From an uncultured Prevotellaceae bacterium (GTDB taxonomy: Bacteria > Bacteroidota > Bacteroidia > Bacteroidales > Bacteroidaceae): a DNA stretch of 64,000 nt. The stretch lies in contig CAMVAT010000014.1 in assembly GCA_947165505.1 (NCBI GenBank), forward strand, positions 16,210 through 80,209, read 5' to 3'. A program made the translations under genes and the position numbers. Under the pieces are notes generated by a model. That model saw only the letters and a list, made by a program, of their open reading frames with translations. It ran no database searches and was not told the DNA's origin. Below, piece after piece: positions 7,189-16,710 of the stretch. Positions within the stretch are counted from its first letter, which is position 1, and the number at the start of each line of letters is the position of its first letter.

Positions 7189-8853
7189 ATGAGGTATTAT
7201 ATATTATCATTTTTGGTGCTCTTTTTCGGGCAACGGTTGTTGGCGCAACCGTCGGCGGTGAAGAATGCGGGAAAGGCCGTTTTCACCCTGACCACATTCA
7301 AGGCCGACGGCAGTCTGCTGGGTTCATCACATGGTGTGTTCATCGACAACGAAGGTCATGGCGTGAGCGACTGGACTCCCTTTGCCGGTGCCGACCATGC
7401 CGTCGTGGTGGATGCGAGCGGCAAGAAGATGGATGTGGTGAGCATCACCGGCGCCAACGACCTCTACGACATCGTACTCTTTGAAGTAGCGGGCAAGACG
7501 ACAGGAGCCACCCCCGCCAATGGACAGGTGACCAAAGGCAACAAGGTGTGGTTGATGAACTATGGCAAAGGCGGCGGCACACCGCTGGAGATGACCGTAG
7601 AAAGCGTAGAGAAATTCGCCGACAAATATTTCTATTACATCTTATCAGGCGATGCGCCCGACAATGCCGTCAGTTGCCCGTTTATCAACAGCAACGGTAT
7701 GGTGATAGGCCTGATGCAGCGTGCCACGACCACGAATGCCATCCATGCCACTGATGTGCGCTTTGCCGCCGACTTCAAGCCGACCGGTCTGACCGTGAGC
7801 GACCCGCTGCTGCGCAAGACGAGCATCCCCGTGACCCTGCCCAAGGACAAGGACCAGGCCCTGCTATCGATGATGCTGAGCGCGCAGCAGAACGACAGTG
7901 CCCGATATATGAAGACCGTGGCGCTGTTCACGAGCCATTTCCCCAACGCCACCGAAGGATATGCCGCCCAGGCACAGGCCGAATCGGCCAAGGGCGACTA
8001 TGCCGCTGCAGCCCGCATCATGGAGAGTTGCATCAAGAACGCTACAGACAAATCTGAAGCCCACTATGAGTATGCCCGCCTCATCTATCAGAAAGAGGTC
8101 TATCACGCCGATGCGCCTTACGCCGAGTGGAATTTAGACAAGGCGATGGAAGAGGCACAAGAGGCCTATCGCATCAAGCCCCTGCCACTCTACCAGCATC
8201 TGCAAGCGCAAATCACCTTCATGCAGGGCAACCACCAGCAAGCCTACGACCAGTTTATGACGCTTACAGGCACCGAATTGCGCAACCCGGAGTTATATTA
8301 CGAGGCAGCACAGTGCAAGCAGCAACTGCAAGCCCCCAAGGAGGAGATACTCGCCCTGCTCGACAGCGCGGTGGCCAACTGCCGCGAGCCGCTGGGTCCG
8401 GAGTCAGCGCCCTATTTCCTGGCGCGCGGCACAGCCCTTGACCAAGCCGGACAGTATCGCAAGGCGGTGGCCGACTACAATCAATACGACTCGCTCTACG
8501 TGGGACTGCTATCTGCGGAGTTTTTCTATCAGCGCGAACAATGCGAAGTGAAAGCGCGCATGTATCAGCAAGCGCTCGACGATATAGCACGGGCCGTATA
8601 TATGTCGCAGGGCGACCCGATGCTGATAGCCGAGATGGCGTCGCTGCAGATACGTCTGAACCTGAACGACGATGCGCTGAAGACCTCGGAACTGTGCATC
8701 AAGATAGCACCTGAGTATGACGAGGGCTATCTGCTCAACGGCCTGGCCCTGATACAATCGGGCAAGAAAAAAGAAGGACTCGAAGCCCTGCAGAAAGCCA
8801 AAGATATGGGCAACGAACAGGCAGGAGAGTTGATAGAGAAGTATAAACCCTAA
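7189..8853 (+). CDS. Secreted HtrA-like pseudoprotease fused to TPR repeats
   Basis: 554 residues: signal peptide (to about LLAQ20), a trypsin/HtrA-like domain (about 25-200), then TPR-type helical repeats (about 225-550). Compared with the active HtrA encoded at 49169, the catalytic positions are lost. TNNHVV becomes SDWTPF (His to Thr63), and GNSGG before the LVNSxGxxVG strand becomes NAVSC (Ser to Val161). The Asp in LYDIVLF (D94) remains. The protein is therefore probably a non-catalytic binding module in the periplasm or outer membrane. It sits between recN and ettA with no functional link I can infer. The C-terminus (KYKP) overlaps the start of a heptamer array. Confidence 0.8.
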   Translation: MRYYILSFLVLFFGQRLLAQPSAVKNAGKAVFTLTTFKADGSLLGSSHGVFIDNEGHGVSDWTPFAGADHAVVVDASGKKMDVVSITGANDLYDIVLFEVAGKTTGATPANGQVTKGNKVWLMNYGKGGGTPLEMTVESVEKFADKYFYYILSGDAPDNAVSCPFINSNGMVIGLMQRATTTNAIHATDVRFAADFKPTGLTVSDPLLRKTSIPVTLPKDKDQALLSMMLSAQQNDSARYMKTVALFTSHFPNATEGYAAQAQAESAKGDYAAAARIMESCIKNATDKSEAHYEYARLIYQKEVYHADAPYAEWNLDKAMEEAQEAYRIKPLPLYQHLQAQITFMQGNHQQAYDQFMTLTGTELRNPELYYEAAQCKQQLQAPKEEILALLDSAVANCREPLGPESAPYFLARGTALDQAGQYRKAVADYNQYDSLYVGLLSAEFFYQREQCEVKARMYQQALDDIARAVYMSQGDPMLIAEMASLQIRLNLNDDALKTSELCIKIAPEYDEGYLLNGLALIQSGKKKEGLEALQKAKDMGNEQAGELIEKYKP

Positions 8854-8869
8854 ACCCTCAACCCTAAAC
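8845..8869. repeat. Heptamer tandem array (AAACCCT family) across a stop codon
   Basis: Three to four 7-bp units of AACCCTA/AACCCTC overlap the stop codon of the TPR protein and end 11 bp before ettA. It is the same family as the array at 5356-5387. Confidence 0.8.
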
Positions 8870-8879
8870 AAAAAGAAAA

Positions 8880-10592
8880 ATGGCAACAGTTGACGATAAG
8901 AAAGTGATATTCTCGATGGTTGGACTGAGCAAGACCATCCAACAGAATCAGAAACAAGTGCTCAAAAACATCTATCTGAGTTTCTTCTATGGAGCGAAGA
9001 TAGGCATCATCGGCCTGAATGGCGCCGGCAAATCAACGCTGTTGAAAATCATTGCCGGACTGGACCAGCAATACCAAGGCCATGTGGTGTGGAGCCCCGG
9101 CTACAGCGTGGGCTACCTGCCTCAGGATCCACCCTTGGACGAATCCAAGACCGTGAAGGAAAACGTGATGGAAGGCGTGCAGCACGTGTATGACGCCTTG
9201 AAGGAATACGATGACATCAACGTGAAGTTCGGACTGCCCGAGTATTACGAGGATGCCGACAAGATGGACAAGCTGATGGCACGCCAAGCCGAGTTGCAAG
9301 ACATTATCGACTCGACCGACGCTTGGAACATGGACTCGAAGTTGGAACGTGCCATGGACGCCCTGCGCTGCCCTCCCGGCGACTGGTCTGTGGAGAACCT
9401 GTCGGGCGGTGAGCGCCGCCGTGTGGCACTGTGCCGCCTGCTGTTGCAGAAGCCCGATGTATTATTGCTCGACGAGCCCACCAACCACCTTGACGCAGAG
9501 AGCATCGACTGGCTGGAGCAGCACCTGCAACAATACGAAGGCACCGTAATCGCGGTGACGCACGACCGCTACTTCCTCGACGATGTGGCTGAGTGGATCT
9601 TAGAGTTAGACCGCGGCGAAGGCATCCCATGGAAAGGCAACTACTCATCGTGGCTGGAACAGAAGAGCCAGCGCATGGCTCAGGAAGAGAAGACCGCCTC
9701 GAAGCGCCGCAAGACGCTGGAACGTGAGTTGGAATGGGTGCGCATGGCCCCCAAGGCCCGCCATGCCAAGGGCAAGGCCCGTCTGAACTCATACGACAAG
9801 ATGCTCAACGAAGAGCAGAAGCAGAAAGAAGAGAAACTGGAGATCTTCATCCCCAACGGTCCGCGCCTGGGCAACAAGGTGTTGGAGGCTGAACACGTGT
9901 CGAAGGCCTTCGGCGAGAAAGTGCTCTTCCGCGACCTCAACTTCATGCTCCCCCCCAACGGCATCGTGGGCGTGATAGGCCCCAACGGTGCGGGCAAGAC
10001 CACCCTGTTTCGTATGATCATGGGACTGGAGCAGCCCGACAGCGGCACGTTTACCGTAGGTGAGACCGTCAAACTGAGTTACGTGGATCAGCAGCATAAA
10101 GACATCGACCCCGCCAAGACCGTCTATCAAGTGGTGAGCCAAGGCAATGAGACCCTGCGCATGGGCGGCCGCGACGTGAACGTGCGCGCCTACCTGTCGC
10201 GATTCAACTTCAGTGGTGCCGACCAGGAGAAGAAATGCGGTGTGCTGAGCGGCGGTGAGCGCAACCGCCTGCAACTGGCGCTGGCCCTGAAGCAAGAAGG
10301 CAACGTGCTCCTGCTTGACGAGCCCACCAACGACATCGACGTGAATACCCTGCGGGCCTTGGAGGAAGGTCTGGAGTCGTTTGCCGGCTGTGCCGTCGTC
10401 ATCAGTCACGACCGTTGGTTCCTGGACCGCATCTGCACCCATATCCTCGCCTTTGAGAGCACACCCGACGATGAAGCCCAAAGCCAAGTGTTTTATTTCG
10501 AGGGCAGCTATACCGAATACGAAGCCAACAAAGCCATGCGACTGGGCATAGAAGAGCCCAAACGGGTGAAATACAGGAAATTTGAGGTTTGA
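8880..10592 (+). CDS. ettA: ABC-F ATPase, energy-dependent translational throttle EttA
   Basis: Cytosolic ABC-F protein that binds the ribosome E site and gates elongation according to ATP/ADP. 570 residues with two ABC domains: Walker A GLNGAGKST (about 45-53) and GPNGAGKTT (about 369), two signature motifs (NLSGGERRR and VLSGGERNR), and Walker B with LLLDEPTNHLD and LLLDEPTNDID. The interdomain linker includes IPWKGNYSSWLEQK and a basic stretch, as in EttA. It is a single gene between heptamer arrays, and its last codons lie within the second array. Confidence 0.94.
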   Translation: MATVDDKKVIFSMVGLSKTIQQNQKQVLKNIYLSFFYGAKIGIIGLNGAGKSTLLKIIAGLDQQYQGHVVWSPGYSVGYLPQDPPLDESKTVKENVMEGVQHVYDALKEYDDINVKFGLPEYYEDADKMDKLMARQAELQDIIDSTDAWNMDSKLERAMDALRCPPGDWSVENLSGGERRRVALCRLLLQKPDVLLLDEPTNHLDAESIDWLEQHLQQYEGTVIAVTHDRYFLDDVAEWILELDRGEGIPWKGNYSSWLEQKSQRMAQEEKTASKRRKTLERELEWVRMAPKARHAKGKARLNSYDKMLNEEQKQKEEKLEIFIPNGPRLGNKVLEAEHVSKAFGEKVLFRDLNFMLPPNGIVGVIGPNGAGKTTLFRMIMGLEQPDSGTFTVGETVKLSYVDQQHKDIDPAKTVYQVVSQGNETLRMGGRDVNVRAYLSRFNFSGADQEKKCGVLSGGERNRLQLALALKQEGNVLLLDEPTNDIDVNTLRALEEGLESFAGCAVVISHDRWFLDRICTHILAFESTPDDEAQSQVFYFEGSYTEYEANKAMRLGIEEPKRVKYRKFEV

Positions 10593-10622
10593 GGTTTAAG
10601 ATTTGAGGTTTGAGATTTGAAA
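10581..10622. repeat. Heptamer tandem array (TTTGAGG) across the ettA stop
   Basis: Six 7-bp units (TTTGAGG, TTTGAGG, TTTAAGA, TTTGAGG, TTTGAGA, TTTGAAA). The ettA stop codon (10590-10592) lies inside the second unit, so the array supplies the last residues FEV. Confidence 0.85.
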
Positions 10623-10713
10623 GAATGGTCGTGTATAAAGCCTAAAAGAGGCGGGAGTCATGTATATGACAGAAAAATAGAAAATATTTAACTGAAAAGT
10701 CGTTTTTTTGTAT

Positions 10714-10721
10714 TAACTTTG
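10714..10721 (+). promoter_or_regulatory. -7 promoter element of the phoH operon
   Basis: TAACTTTG followed by C, a full match to TAnnTTTG, about 99 bp before the phoH start. It would drive phoH, purC, menG and aroE, which are almost contiguous. Confidence 0.55.
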
Positions 10722-10819
10722 CACCGCCTAATCAATGGGCTGGCCGGGATGCAGTTTTTCCGTGAAGACCGACGGCCGCACACCCGAATCATAAAAGAAG
10801 AAGAAATAGGACAAGAGCT

Positions 10820-11782
10820 TTGATAGAGAAACATATTGTGCTGGAAGACATTGACCCCGTAACACTTTACGGGGCCAACAACATACATTTACAACTCATC
10901 AAGTCGTTGTTTCCCAAGTTGCGCATCGCAGCGCGTGGCAACGTGCTCCGCGTGCTCGGCGACGAAGAGGAGATGGACGTATTTGAGGGTCATGTCTATC
11001 GTCTGCGCGACCATGTGCTGAAATACAACAGCATCAGCGCCGAGGATATCGTTGACCTGATCAAGACCCAAAAGGCCAAGGCCGACTCGGTGAAGGGCGT
11101 GGTCGTCTATAACCTGTCGGGGCGAGCCATCAAAGGCCGCAGCGAGAACCAGCAGCGTATGATAGACGCCTTTGAGACCAACGACATGATTTTCGCCACC
11201 GGACCTGCCGGCACGGGCAAGACCTACCTGAGCATCGCCCTGGCTGTGAAGTCTTTGAAGGAAAAGGCCGCCAAGAAGATCATCCTCTGCCGTCCTGCCG
11301 TGGAAGCCGGCGAGAAGTTGGGTTTTCTGCCAGGCGACATGAAAGACAAGATAGACCCCTATCTGCAGCCCCTGTATGATGCGCTGGAAGACATGATACC
11401 CGCGGTGAAGTTGCAAGACATGATGGAGAAGCACATCATCCAGATAGCCCCTCTGGCCTTCATGCGTGGCCGGACGCTGAGCGACGCGGTAGTGATACTG
11501 GACGAAGCACAGAACACCACCCCGGCCCAGATACGCATGTTTCTGACACGCATGGGCTGGAACACGAAGATGCTCATCACCGGCGACCTGACCCAGATAG
11601 ACTTGGGCCGCGGACAGATCAGCGGTTTGCGCGAAGCCGTCAACACCCTGTCGGGCATCGAAGGCATCGCCCATATCGAGTTGGACCAGAAAGACATTGT
11701 ACGCCATAAATTAGTGACCCGCATCGTGCATGCGTATGAAGAAGCAGACAAACGACACAACGAAATATCCACAAGACAATGA
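10820..11782 (+). CDS. phoH: PhoH-like ATPase
   Basis: P-loop ATPase of the PhoH family, whose precise cellular role is unsettled; RNA-associated functions are proposed for the family. 320 residues. Walker A GPAGTGKT at 128-135 and Walker [10 protein letters not shown] (about 222-230) are clear, and [13 protein letters not shown] and [14 protein letters not shown] are typical. The start codon is TTG: the conserved N-terminus ([12 protein letters not shown]) begins right after it and no in-frame ATG lies close upstream. It overlaps purC by 4 bp (ATGA), implying translational coupling. Confidence 0.9.
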   Translation: MIEKHIVLEDIDPVTLYGANNIHLQLIKSLFPKLRIAARGNVLRVLGDEEEMDVFEGHVYRLRDHVLKYNSISAEDIVDLIKTQKAKADSVKGVVVYNLSGRAIKGRSENQQRMIDAFETNDMIFATGPAGTGKTYLSIALAVKSLKEKAAKKIILCRPAVEAGEKLGFLPGDMKDKIDPYLQPLYDALEDMIPAVKLQDMMEKHIIQIAPLAFMRGRTLSDAVVILDEAQNTTPAQIRMFLTRMGWNTKMLITGDLTQIDLGRGQISGLREAVNTLSGIEGIAHIELDQKDIVRHKLVTRIVHAYEEADKRHNEISTRQ

Positions 11783-12729
11783 AAGCATTAACGAGAACAG
11801 ACTTTCTCTTTGAAGGTCAGAAGAGTGTATATCATGGTAAGGTACGTGACGTGTACGACATCGACGACGACCTCTTGGTGATGGTAGCCACCGACCGTAT
11901 CTCCGCCTTTGACGTCATCCTGCCCAAAGGCATCCCGTATAAAGGACAGGTGCTCAATCAGATAGCCGCCCAGTTTTTGGACAGCACGTCGGACATCTGC
12001 CCCAACTGGAAGTTGGCCACCCCCGACCCGATGGTGACCGTAGGTTTGAAATGCGAGGGCTTCCGTGTGGAGATGATTATCCGCTCGATACTGACAGGAT
12101 CGGCCTGGCGTGCCTATCAAGAGGGGTGCCGCGAGTTGTGCGGTGTGCCGCTCCCCGAGGGCATGCGCGAGAACGAGCGTTTCCCGGAGCCCATCATCAC
12201 GCCGACGACCAAAGCCGACGAGGGTCACGACATGAATATCTCGCGCGAAGAGATTATCGCCCAAGGTCTGGTGAGCGCCGACGACTATGCCGTGATGGAA
12301 GACTACACCCGCAAATTGTTTGCCCGCGGACAGGAGATTGCCGCCCGCCACGGCCTGATACTCGTTGACACGAAATATGAATTCGGCAAACGCGACGGCA
12401 AGGTCTATCTCATCGACGAGATACACACGCCCGACAGCAGCCGTTATTTCTACGCCGACGGCTACGAAGAGAATCTGGCAGCCGGCAAGCCCCAGCGTCA
12501 GCTGTCAAAGGAGTTTGTGCGTCAATGGCTCATCGAGCACAACTTCATGAACGAGCCCGGACAGACGATGCCCGAGATCACCGACGAGTATGCCGAGAGT
12601 GTGAGCGAGCGCTACATCGAGTTGTATGAGCATATCACCGGCGAGAAGTTCTTGAAAGCAGACACCGGTGCCGACATCGCTGCCCGCATAGAGAAAAACG
12701 TGAGCGAATACCTGAAGACCCGAGCATAA
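11779..12729 (+). CDS. purC: Phosphoribosylaminoimidazole-succinocarboxamide synthase
   Basis: SAICAR synthase of de novo purine synthesis; joins CAIR and aspartate with ATP. 316 residues, the longer Bacteroidetes-type form. Visible motifs: [12 protein letters not shown] (nucleotide loop), [49 protein letters not shown] and [14 protein letters not shown]. Translationally coupled to phoH and only 4 bp before menG, so the three genes are surely co-transcribed. A second purine gene, purM, lies 1.6 kb downstream. Confidence 0.96.
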   Translation: MKALTRTDFLFEGQKSVYHGKVRDVYDIDDDLLVMVATDRISAFDVILPKGIPYKGQVLNQIAAQFLDSTSDICPNWKLATPDPMVTVGLKCEGFRVEMIIRSILTGSAWRAYQEGCRELCGVPLPEGMRENERFPEPIITPTTKADEGHDMNISREEIIAQGLVSADDYAVMEDYTRKLFARGQEIAARHGLILVDTKYEFGKRDGKVYLIDEIHTPDSSRYFYADGYEENLAAGKPQRQLSKEFVRQWLIEHNFMNEPGQTMPEITDEYAESVSERYIELYEHITGEKFLKADTGADIAARIEKNVSEYLKTRA

Positions 12730-12733
12730 GGAG

Positions 12734-13468
12734 ATGTACCAGCAGGAGGAGATCAAGCCTTATCATGCCGATGGCGACAAGGGAGAGCAGGTAGAGCAGA
12801 TGTTCGACCACATCGCCCCGACATACGACAAATTGAACCACCGCCTGTCGTGGAACATCGACAAAGGGTGGCGCAAGAAAGCCGTACGTCAGTTGCAGCC
12901 CTACCAGCCCAAACGTCTGCTCGACATCGCCACCGGCACGGGCGACTTCGCCCTTCAGCTGGCTCAGACGCTGCACCCCGAAGAGATCGTGGGAGCCGAC
13001 ATCTCAGAGGGCATGATGGAAGTAGGCAGGCAGAAAGTGCGGGCGGCGGGACTCGACGGCATCATCCGTTTTGCCAAGGAAGACTGTCTGCACCTGTCGT
13101 TCGCCGACAACCATTTCGACGCCGTGACCGCCGCCTTCGGCATACGCAATTTTGCCGACTTAGAGCAAGGTCTTCGCGAGATGTGCCGTGTGCTCCGCCC
13201 CGGCGGACATCTGTCTATCGTAGAACTGACCACCCCGGTACGTTTTCCGATGAAACAGCTGTTTAAGATATACTCACACACGGTGCTCCCCCTCTATGGG
13301 AAATTAGTGTCGAAAGACCCCATCGCCTACCGTTACCTGACCGCCACGATCGAAGCCTTCCCCCAAGGTGAGAGGATGACCGAGATACTGAAGCGCACAG
13401 GATTCTCCGAAGCCAGTTTCCGCCGTTTAACATTCGGCATCTGCACCATGTATTTTGCAACCAAATAA
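12734..13468 (+). CDS. ubiE: Demethylmenaquinone methyltransferase
   Basis: SAM-dependent methyltransferase for the last step of menaquinone synthesis (MenG; UbiE in organisms that also make ubiquinone). 244 residues with [20 protein letters not shown] at the N-terminus, motif [14 protein letters not shown] (about 62-74), [22 protein letters not shown] and the C-terminal [16 protein letters not shown] typical of the family. Only the menaquinone role is expected here because Bacteroidetes lack ubiquinone. Co-directional with purC and aroE at very short spacing. Confidence 0.94.
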   Translation: MYQQEEIKPYHADGDKGEQVEQMFDHIAPTYDKLNHRLSWNIDKGWRKKAVRQLQPYQPKRLLDIATGTGDFALQLAQTLHPEEIVGADISEGMMEVGRQKVRAAGLDGIIRFAKEDCLHLSFADNHFDAVTAAFGIRNFADLEQGLREMCRVLRPGGHLSIVELTTPVRFPMKQLFKIYSHTVLPLYGKLVSKDPIAYRYLTATIEAFPQGERMTEILKRTGFSEASFRRLTFGICTMYFATK

Positions 13469-13484
13469 CCCCCTATTCACCACA

Positions 13485-14225
13485 ATGGACAAATACGGAC
13501 TGATAGGCTACCCCTTAGAACATTCGTTCAGCATCGGGTATTTCAACGAGAAATTTCAGAGTGAGAACATCGACGCCGTCTATGAGAATTTCGAGATCGC
13601 GTCGATCGAGGATTTGCAAGAAGTACTTGCCACCAATCCCGAGTTGCGTGGTTTAAATGTGACCATCCCATATAAAGAGAAAGTGATGAGCTACTTGGAC
13701 CACATCACCCCTGAAGCCCGTGCCATCGGAGCCGTGAATGTGATACAAGTGCAGCACAAGGGCAGCAAGATATTCCTCAAGGGCTTCAACAGCGACGTGA
13801 TAGGTTTCACCCGCAGCATCGAGCCTATGTTGGAGCGTTTTCACAAGAAGGCACTGGTTTTGGGAACGGGTGGCGCCGCCAAGGCCGTGCATTTCGCGTT
13901 GAAGGCCCTGGGCCTTGAGGCGGTGTATGTGAGCCGTTATGAGCGTCCGGGCACCATCCAGTACGAGAGGATCACCCCCGATGTGATACATGAATACAAC
14001 GTGATCGTGAACTGCACCCCTCTGGGCATGTACCCTCACGTATCAGACTGTCCGCCACTGCCCTACGAAGCCATGGACAGCCACAACCTGCTGTACGACT
14101 TGATATACAATCCCGACCAGACGCTATTCATGCAGAAAGGCGCTGCCCGGGGGGCCACCGTGAAAAACGGCCTCGAAATGCTACTGTTGCAGGCCTTTGC
14201 GAGTTGGGAGTTTTGGAATAGTTGA
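13485..14225 (+). CDS. aroE: Shikimate dehydrogenase
   Basis: NADPH-dependent reduction of 3-dehydroshikimate in the chorismate pathway. 246 residues from the ATG at 13485; an in-frame TTG 30 bp upstream lies within menG and is rejected. Motifs: GYPLEHSFS (shikimate-binding serines), GLNVTIPYKEKV with the catalytic Lys, FNSDVIGF (Asp), the dinucleotide loop VLGTGGAAKAV, and NCTPLGMYP. Slightly shorter than the E. coli enzyme (272). It lies 16 bp after menG. The 113 bp that follow hold an 11-bp tandem repeat. Confidence 0.94.
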   Translation: MDKYGLIGYPLEHSFSIGYFNEKFQSENIDAVYENFEIASIEDLQEVLATNPELRGLNVTIPYKEKVMSYLDHITPEARAIGAVNVIQVQHKGSKIFLKGFNSDVIGFTRSIEPMLERFHKKALVLGTGGAAKAVHFALKALGLEAVYVSRYERPGTIQYERITPDVIHEYNVIVNCTPLGMYPHVSDCPPLPYEAMDSHNLLYDLIYNPDQTLFMQKGAARGATVKNGLEMLLLQAFASWEFWNS

Positions 14226-14231
14226 AAGGGG

Positions 14232-14264
14232 AGTTAAAGGGAAGTTAAAGGGAAGTTAAAGGAC
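14232..14264. repeat. 11-bp tandem array (AGTTAAAGGGA)
   Basis: Three 11-bp units after the aroE stop, with a degenerate earlier copy from about 14220 that starts near the stop codon. Its period differs from the other junction arrays in this window. Confidence 0.8.
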
Positions 14265-14338
14265 AATAGTTCTGAGATGGGAGGATATAGGGGGAAGGAG
14301 ATGTATCATTTATCATTTAGCGATTATCGAAGAAAATC

Positions 14339-15508
14339 ATGGACTCATCAAACCGTTATATGATGCGCGGTGTGTCGGCCGCGAAGGAAGATGTGCACAA
14401 CGCCATCAAGCATATCGACAAGGGTATTTTTCCCCAGGCATTTTGCAAGATCATACCCGATATCCTGGGCGGCGACCCCGACTACTGTAATATCATGCAC
14501 GCCGACGGAGCCGGCACGAAATCATCGCTGGCCTACATGTACTGGAAAGAGACAGGCGACCTGAGCGTGTGGAAAGGCATCGCACAGGATGCGATAGTGA
14601 TGAACACCGACGACCTGCTGTGCGTAGGTGCCACCGACAACATCCTCGTATCGAGCACCATCGGCCGCAACAAGATGCTGATACCGGGCGAGGTCATCTC
14701 CGCCATCATCAACGGCACGGATGAGTTGCTGGCCCAGATGCGCGAGATGGGCGTGGGCATCTACCCCACTGGCGGCGAGACCGCCGATGTGGGCGATTTG
14801 GTCAGGACCATCATCGTTGACTCGACCGTGACGTGCAGGATGCGCCGCGACCAGGTGATAGACAATGCCCACATCCGCCCCGGCGATGTGATCGTGGGTC
14901 TGTCGTCGTGCGGTCAGGCCACCTACGAAGAGCGTTACAACGGCGGCATGGGCAGCAACGGCCTCACGAGTGCCCGTCATGATGTGTTCAGCAAATACCT
15001 GGCCGAGAAATATCCCGAGAGCTACGACCACCAGGTGCCCGACGAGTTGGTATATAGCGGCAAGAAGACATTGACCGAGAGCATCGAGGGATTGGGCATA
15101 GACGCCGGACAGTTGGTACTCTCGCCCACCCGCACCTACGCCCCCGTGATCAAAGAGATGCTCGACCAATACCGCAGTGACATCCACGGGATGGTGCATT
15201 GCACGGGAGGGGCCCAGACGAAAGTGCTTCACTTCGTAGGCGACAACTGCCGGGTGGTGAAAGACAATATGTTTGAGGTGCCGCCCTTGTTCCGCCTCAT
15301 TCAGTCAGAGAGCGGTACTGAATGGAAAGAGATGTACAAGGTCTTTAACATGGGCCATCGCATGGAGTTGTATGTGGATGCCTCGCTGGCCGACCGTCTG
15401 ATAGCCATCAGCGAGAAATATCACATCGCCGCCCAAGTGATAGGTCATGTGGAAGAAGGCAAGAAGTCGCTGACCATCAAGAGCGAGTTCGGCGAGTTTG
15501 AGTATTAG
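14339..15508 (+). CDS. purM: Phosphoribosylformylglycinamidine cyclo-ligase (AIR synthase), Bacteroidetes type
   Basis: PurM-fold ATP-dependent ligase that makes AIR in purine synthesis. 389 residues, longer than E. coli PurM (345). Visible: HADGAGTKSSLAYMYWKETGD and AQDAIVMNTDDLLCVGATD (ATP/Mg site), YPTGGETADVGDLVRTIIVD, PGDVIVGLSSCGQATYE, GMVHCTGGAQTKVL and the C-terminal FNMGHRMELYV. The N-terminal region is divergent, but all catalytic blocks are there, so it is probably the true enzyme and not just a relative. It lies 13 bp upstream of prfA. Confidence 0.88.
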   Translation: MDSSNRYMMRGVSAAKEDVHNAIKHIDKGIFPQAFCKIIPDILGGDPDYCNIMHADGAGTKSSLAYMYWKETGDLSVWKGIAQDAIVMNTDDLLCVGATDNILVSSTIGRNKMLIPGEVISAIINGTDELLAQMREMGVGIYPTGGETADVGDLVRTIIVDSTVTCRMRRDQVIDNAHIRPGDVIVGLSSCGQATYEERYNGGMGSNGLTSARHDVFSKYLAEKYPESYDHQVPDELVYSGKKTLTESIEGLGIDAGQLVLSPTRTYAPVIKEMLDQYRSDIHGMVHCTGGAQTKVLHFVGDNCRVVKDNMFEVPPLFRLIQSESGTEWKEMYKVFNMGHRMELYVDASLADRLIAISEKYHIAAQVIGHVEEGKKSLTIKSEFGEFEY

Positions 15509-15521
15509 TATAAAAAGAAAT

Positions 15522-16634
15522 ATGATAGAAAACAACAGCATATTAGAGAAATTAGACGGGTTGGAGTCTCGTTTTGAAGAGGTATCGACCCTTATTACAG
15601 ACCCCGACGTGATCAGTGACCAGGAGCGGTATGTGAAACTGACCCGTGAATACAAGGAGTTGGGAGGCATCATGGAGGCCCGCAAGCGCTATATCGCCTG
15701 TCTGACCACCATCCAAGAGGCGAAAGACATCATCGCCAATGAGAGCGACCCCGACATGCGAGAGATGGCGCGCGAGGAATTGACCGCCAACGAGGCGCTG
15801 CAACCTCAGATAGAGGAAGAGATCAAACTCGCTTTGGTGCCCAAAGACCCTGAGGATGCCAAGAACGTGCAGATGGAGATACGCGCCGGTACGGGAGGCG
15901 ACGAGGCCGCCCTGTTTGCCGGCGACCTGTTTGCCATGTATAAGAAATTCTGCGACAGCAAGGGTTGGACCATCTCTGTGACGAGCACGAGCGAGGGTGC
16001 TGTAGGCGGTTATAAGGAGATAGACTTTGCCGTGAGTGGCGACAATGTGTATGGCACCTTGAAATATGAGTCGGGCGTGCACCGCGTGCAGCGTGTGCCA
16101 GCCACCGAGACCCAGGGCCGCATGCACACCTCGGCAGCCACCGTGGCCGTGTTGCCCGAAGCCGACAAGTTTGAAGTGAACATCAACGAGGGCGACATCA
16201 AATGGGACACCTTCCGCAGCAGCGGCGCCGGCGGTCAGAATGTGAACAAAGTGGAATCGGGTGTCCGTCTTCGTTACCCGTGGAAGAACCCCAACACCGG
16301 CGAGGTGGAAGAGATACTCATCGAGTGTACCGAGACGCGCGACCAGCCCAAGAACAAAGAGCGTGCCCTGTCGCGCCTGCGCACATTCATCTACGACCGT
16401 GAGCATCAGAAATACATGGACGACATAGCCAGCCGCCGCAAGACACTGGTGAGCACAGGCGACCGTTCGGCCAAGATACGCACTTACAACTTCCCCCAAG
16501 GCCGTGTCACCGACCATCGCATCGGTTATACGACGCACGACCTGCAAGGTTTTCTGGGCGGCGACATCCAAGCGATGATAGACGCGCTGACCGTGGCCGA
16601 GAATGCGGAGCGGATGAAGGAGAGTGAGTTGTAG
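15522..16634 (+). CDS. prfA: Peptide chain release factor 1
   Basis: Class I release factor for UAA and UAG. 370 residues from the ATG at 15522; an in-frame TTG at 15498 falls inside purM and is rejected. The tripeptide anticodon appears as RVPATE (PxT motif, RF1-type), and the catalytic GGQ in SSGAGGQNVNKVESG. The N-terminal domain (ENNSILEKLDGLESRFEEV) and C-terminal TVAENAERMKE are typical. Followed by a heptamer array and pyrF. Confidence 0.97.
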   Translation: MIENNSILEKLDGLESRFEEVSTLITDPDVISDQERYVKLTREYKELGGIMEARKRYIACLTTIQEAKDIIANESDPDMREMAREELTANEALQPQIEEEIKLALVPKDPEDAKNVQMEIRAGTGGDEAALFAGDLFAMYKKFCDSKGWTISVTSTSEGAVGGYKEIDFAVSGDNVYGTLKYESGVHRVQRVPATETQGRMHTSAATVAVLPEADKFEVNINEGDIKWDTFRSSGAGGQNVNKVESGVRLRYPWKNPNTGEVEEILIECTETRDQPKNKERALSRLRTFIYDREHQKYMDDIASRRKTLVSTGDRSAKIRTYNFPQGRVTDHRIGYTTHDLQGFLGGDIQAMIDALTVAENAERMKESEL

Positions 16635-16640
16635 AATGTT

Positions 16641-16682
16641 GAATTCTGAATTGTGAATTCTGAATTGTGAATTCTGAATTGA
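16641..16682. repeat. Heptamer tandem array (GAATTCT/GAATTGT)
   Basis: Six 7-bp units alternate GAATTCT and GAATTGT, ending GAATTGA. Its reverse complement belongs to the AATTCAG/AATTCAC family found at 53681-53792, so the same repeat occurs in both orientations relative to transcription. Confidence 0.85.
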
Positions 16683-16710
16683 GGTGGAAGATTTGAAATA
16701 CAATTAGGTT

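Noticed and set aside
15552..16703. A 383-codon frame opposite prfA
   Set aside because: Antisense shadow of prfA, which has PxT and GGQ motifs.
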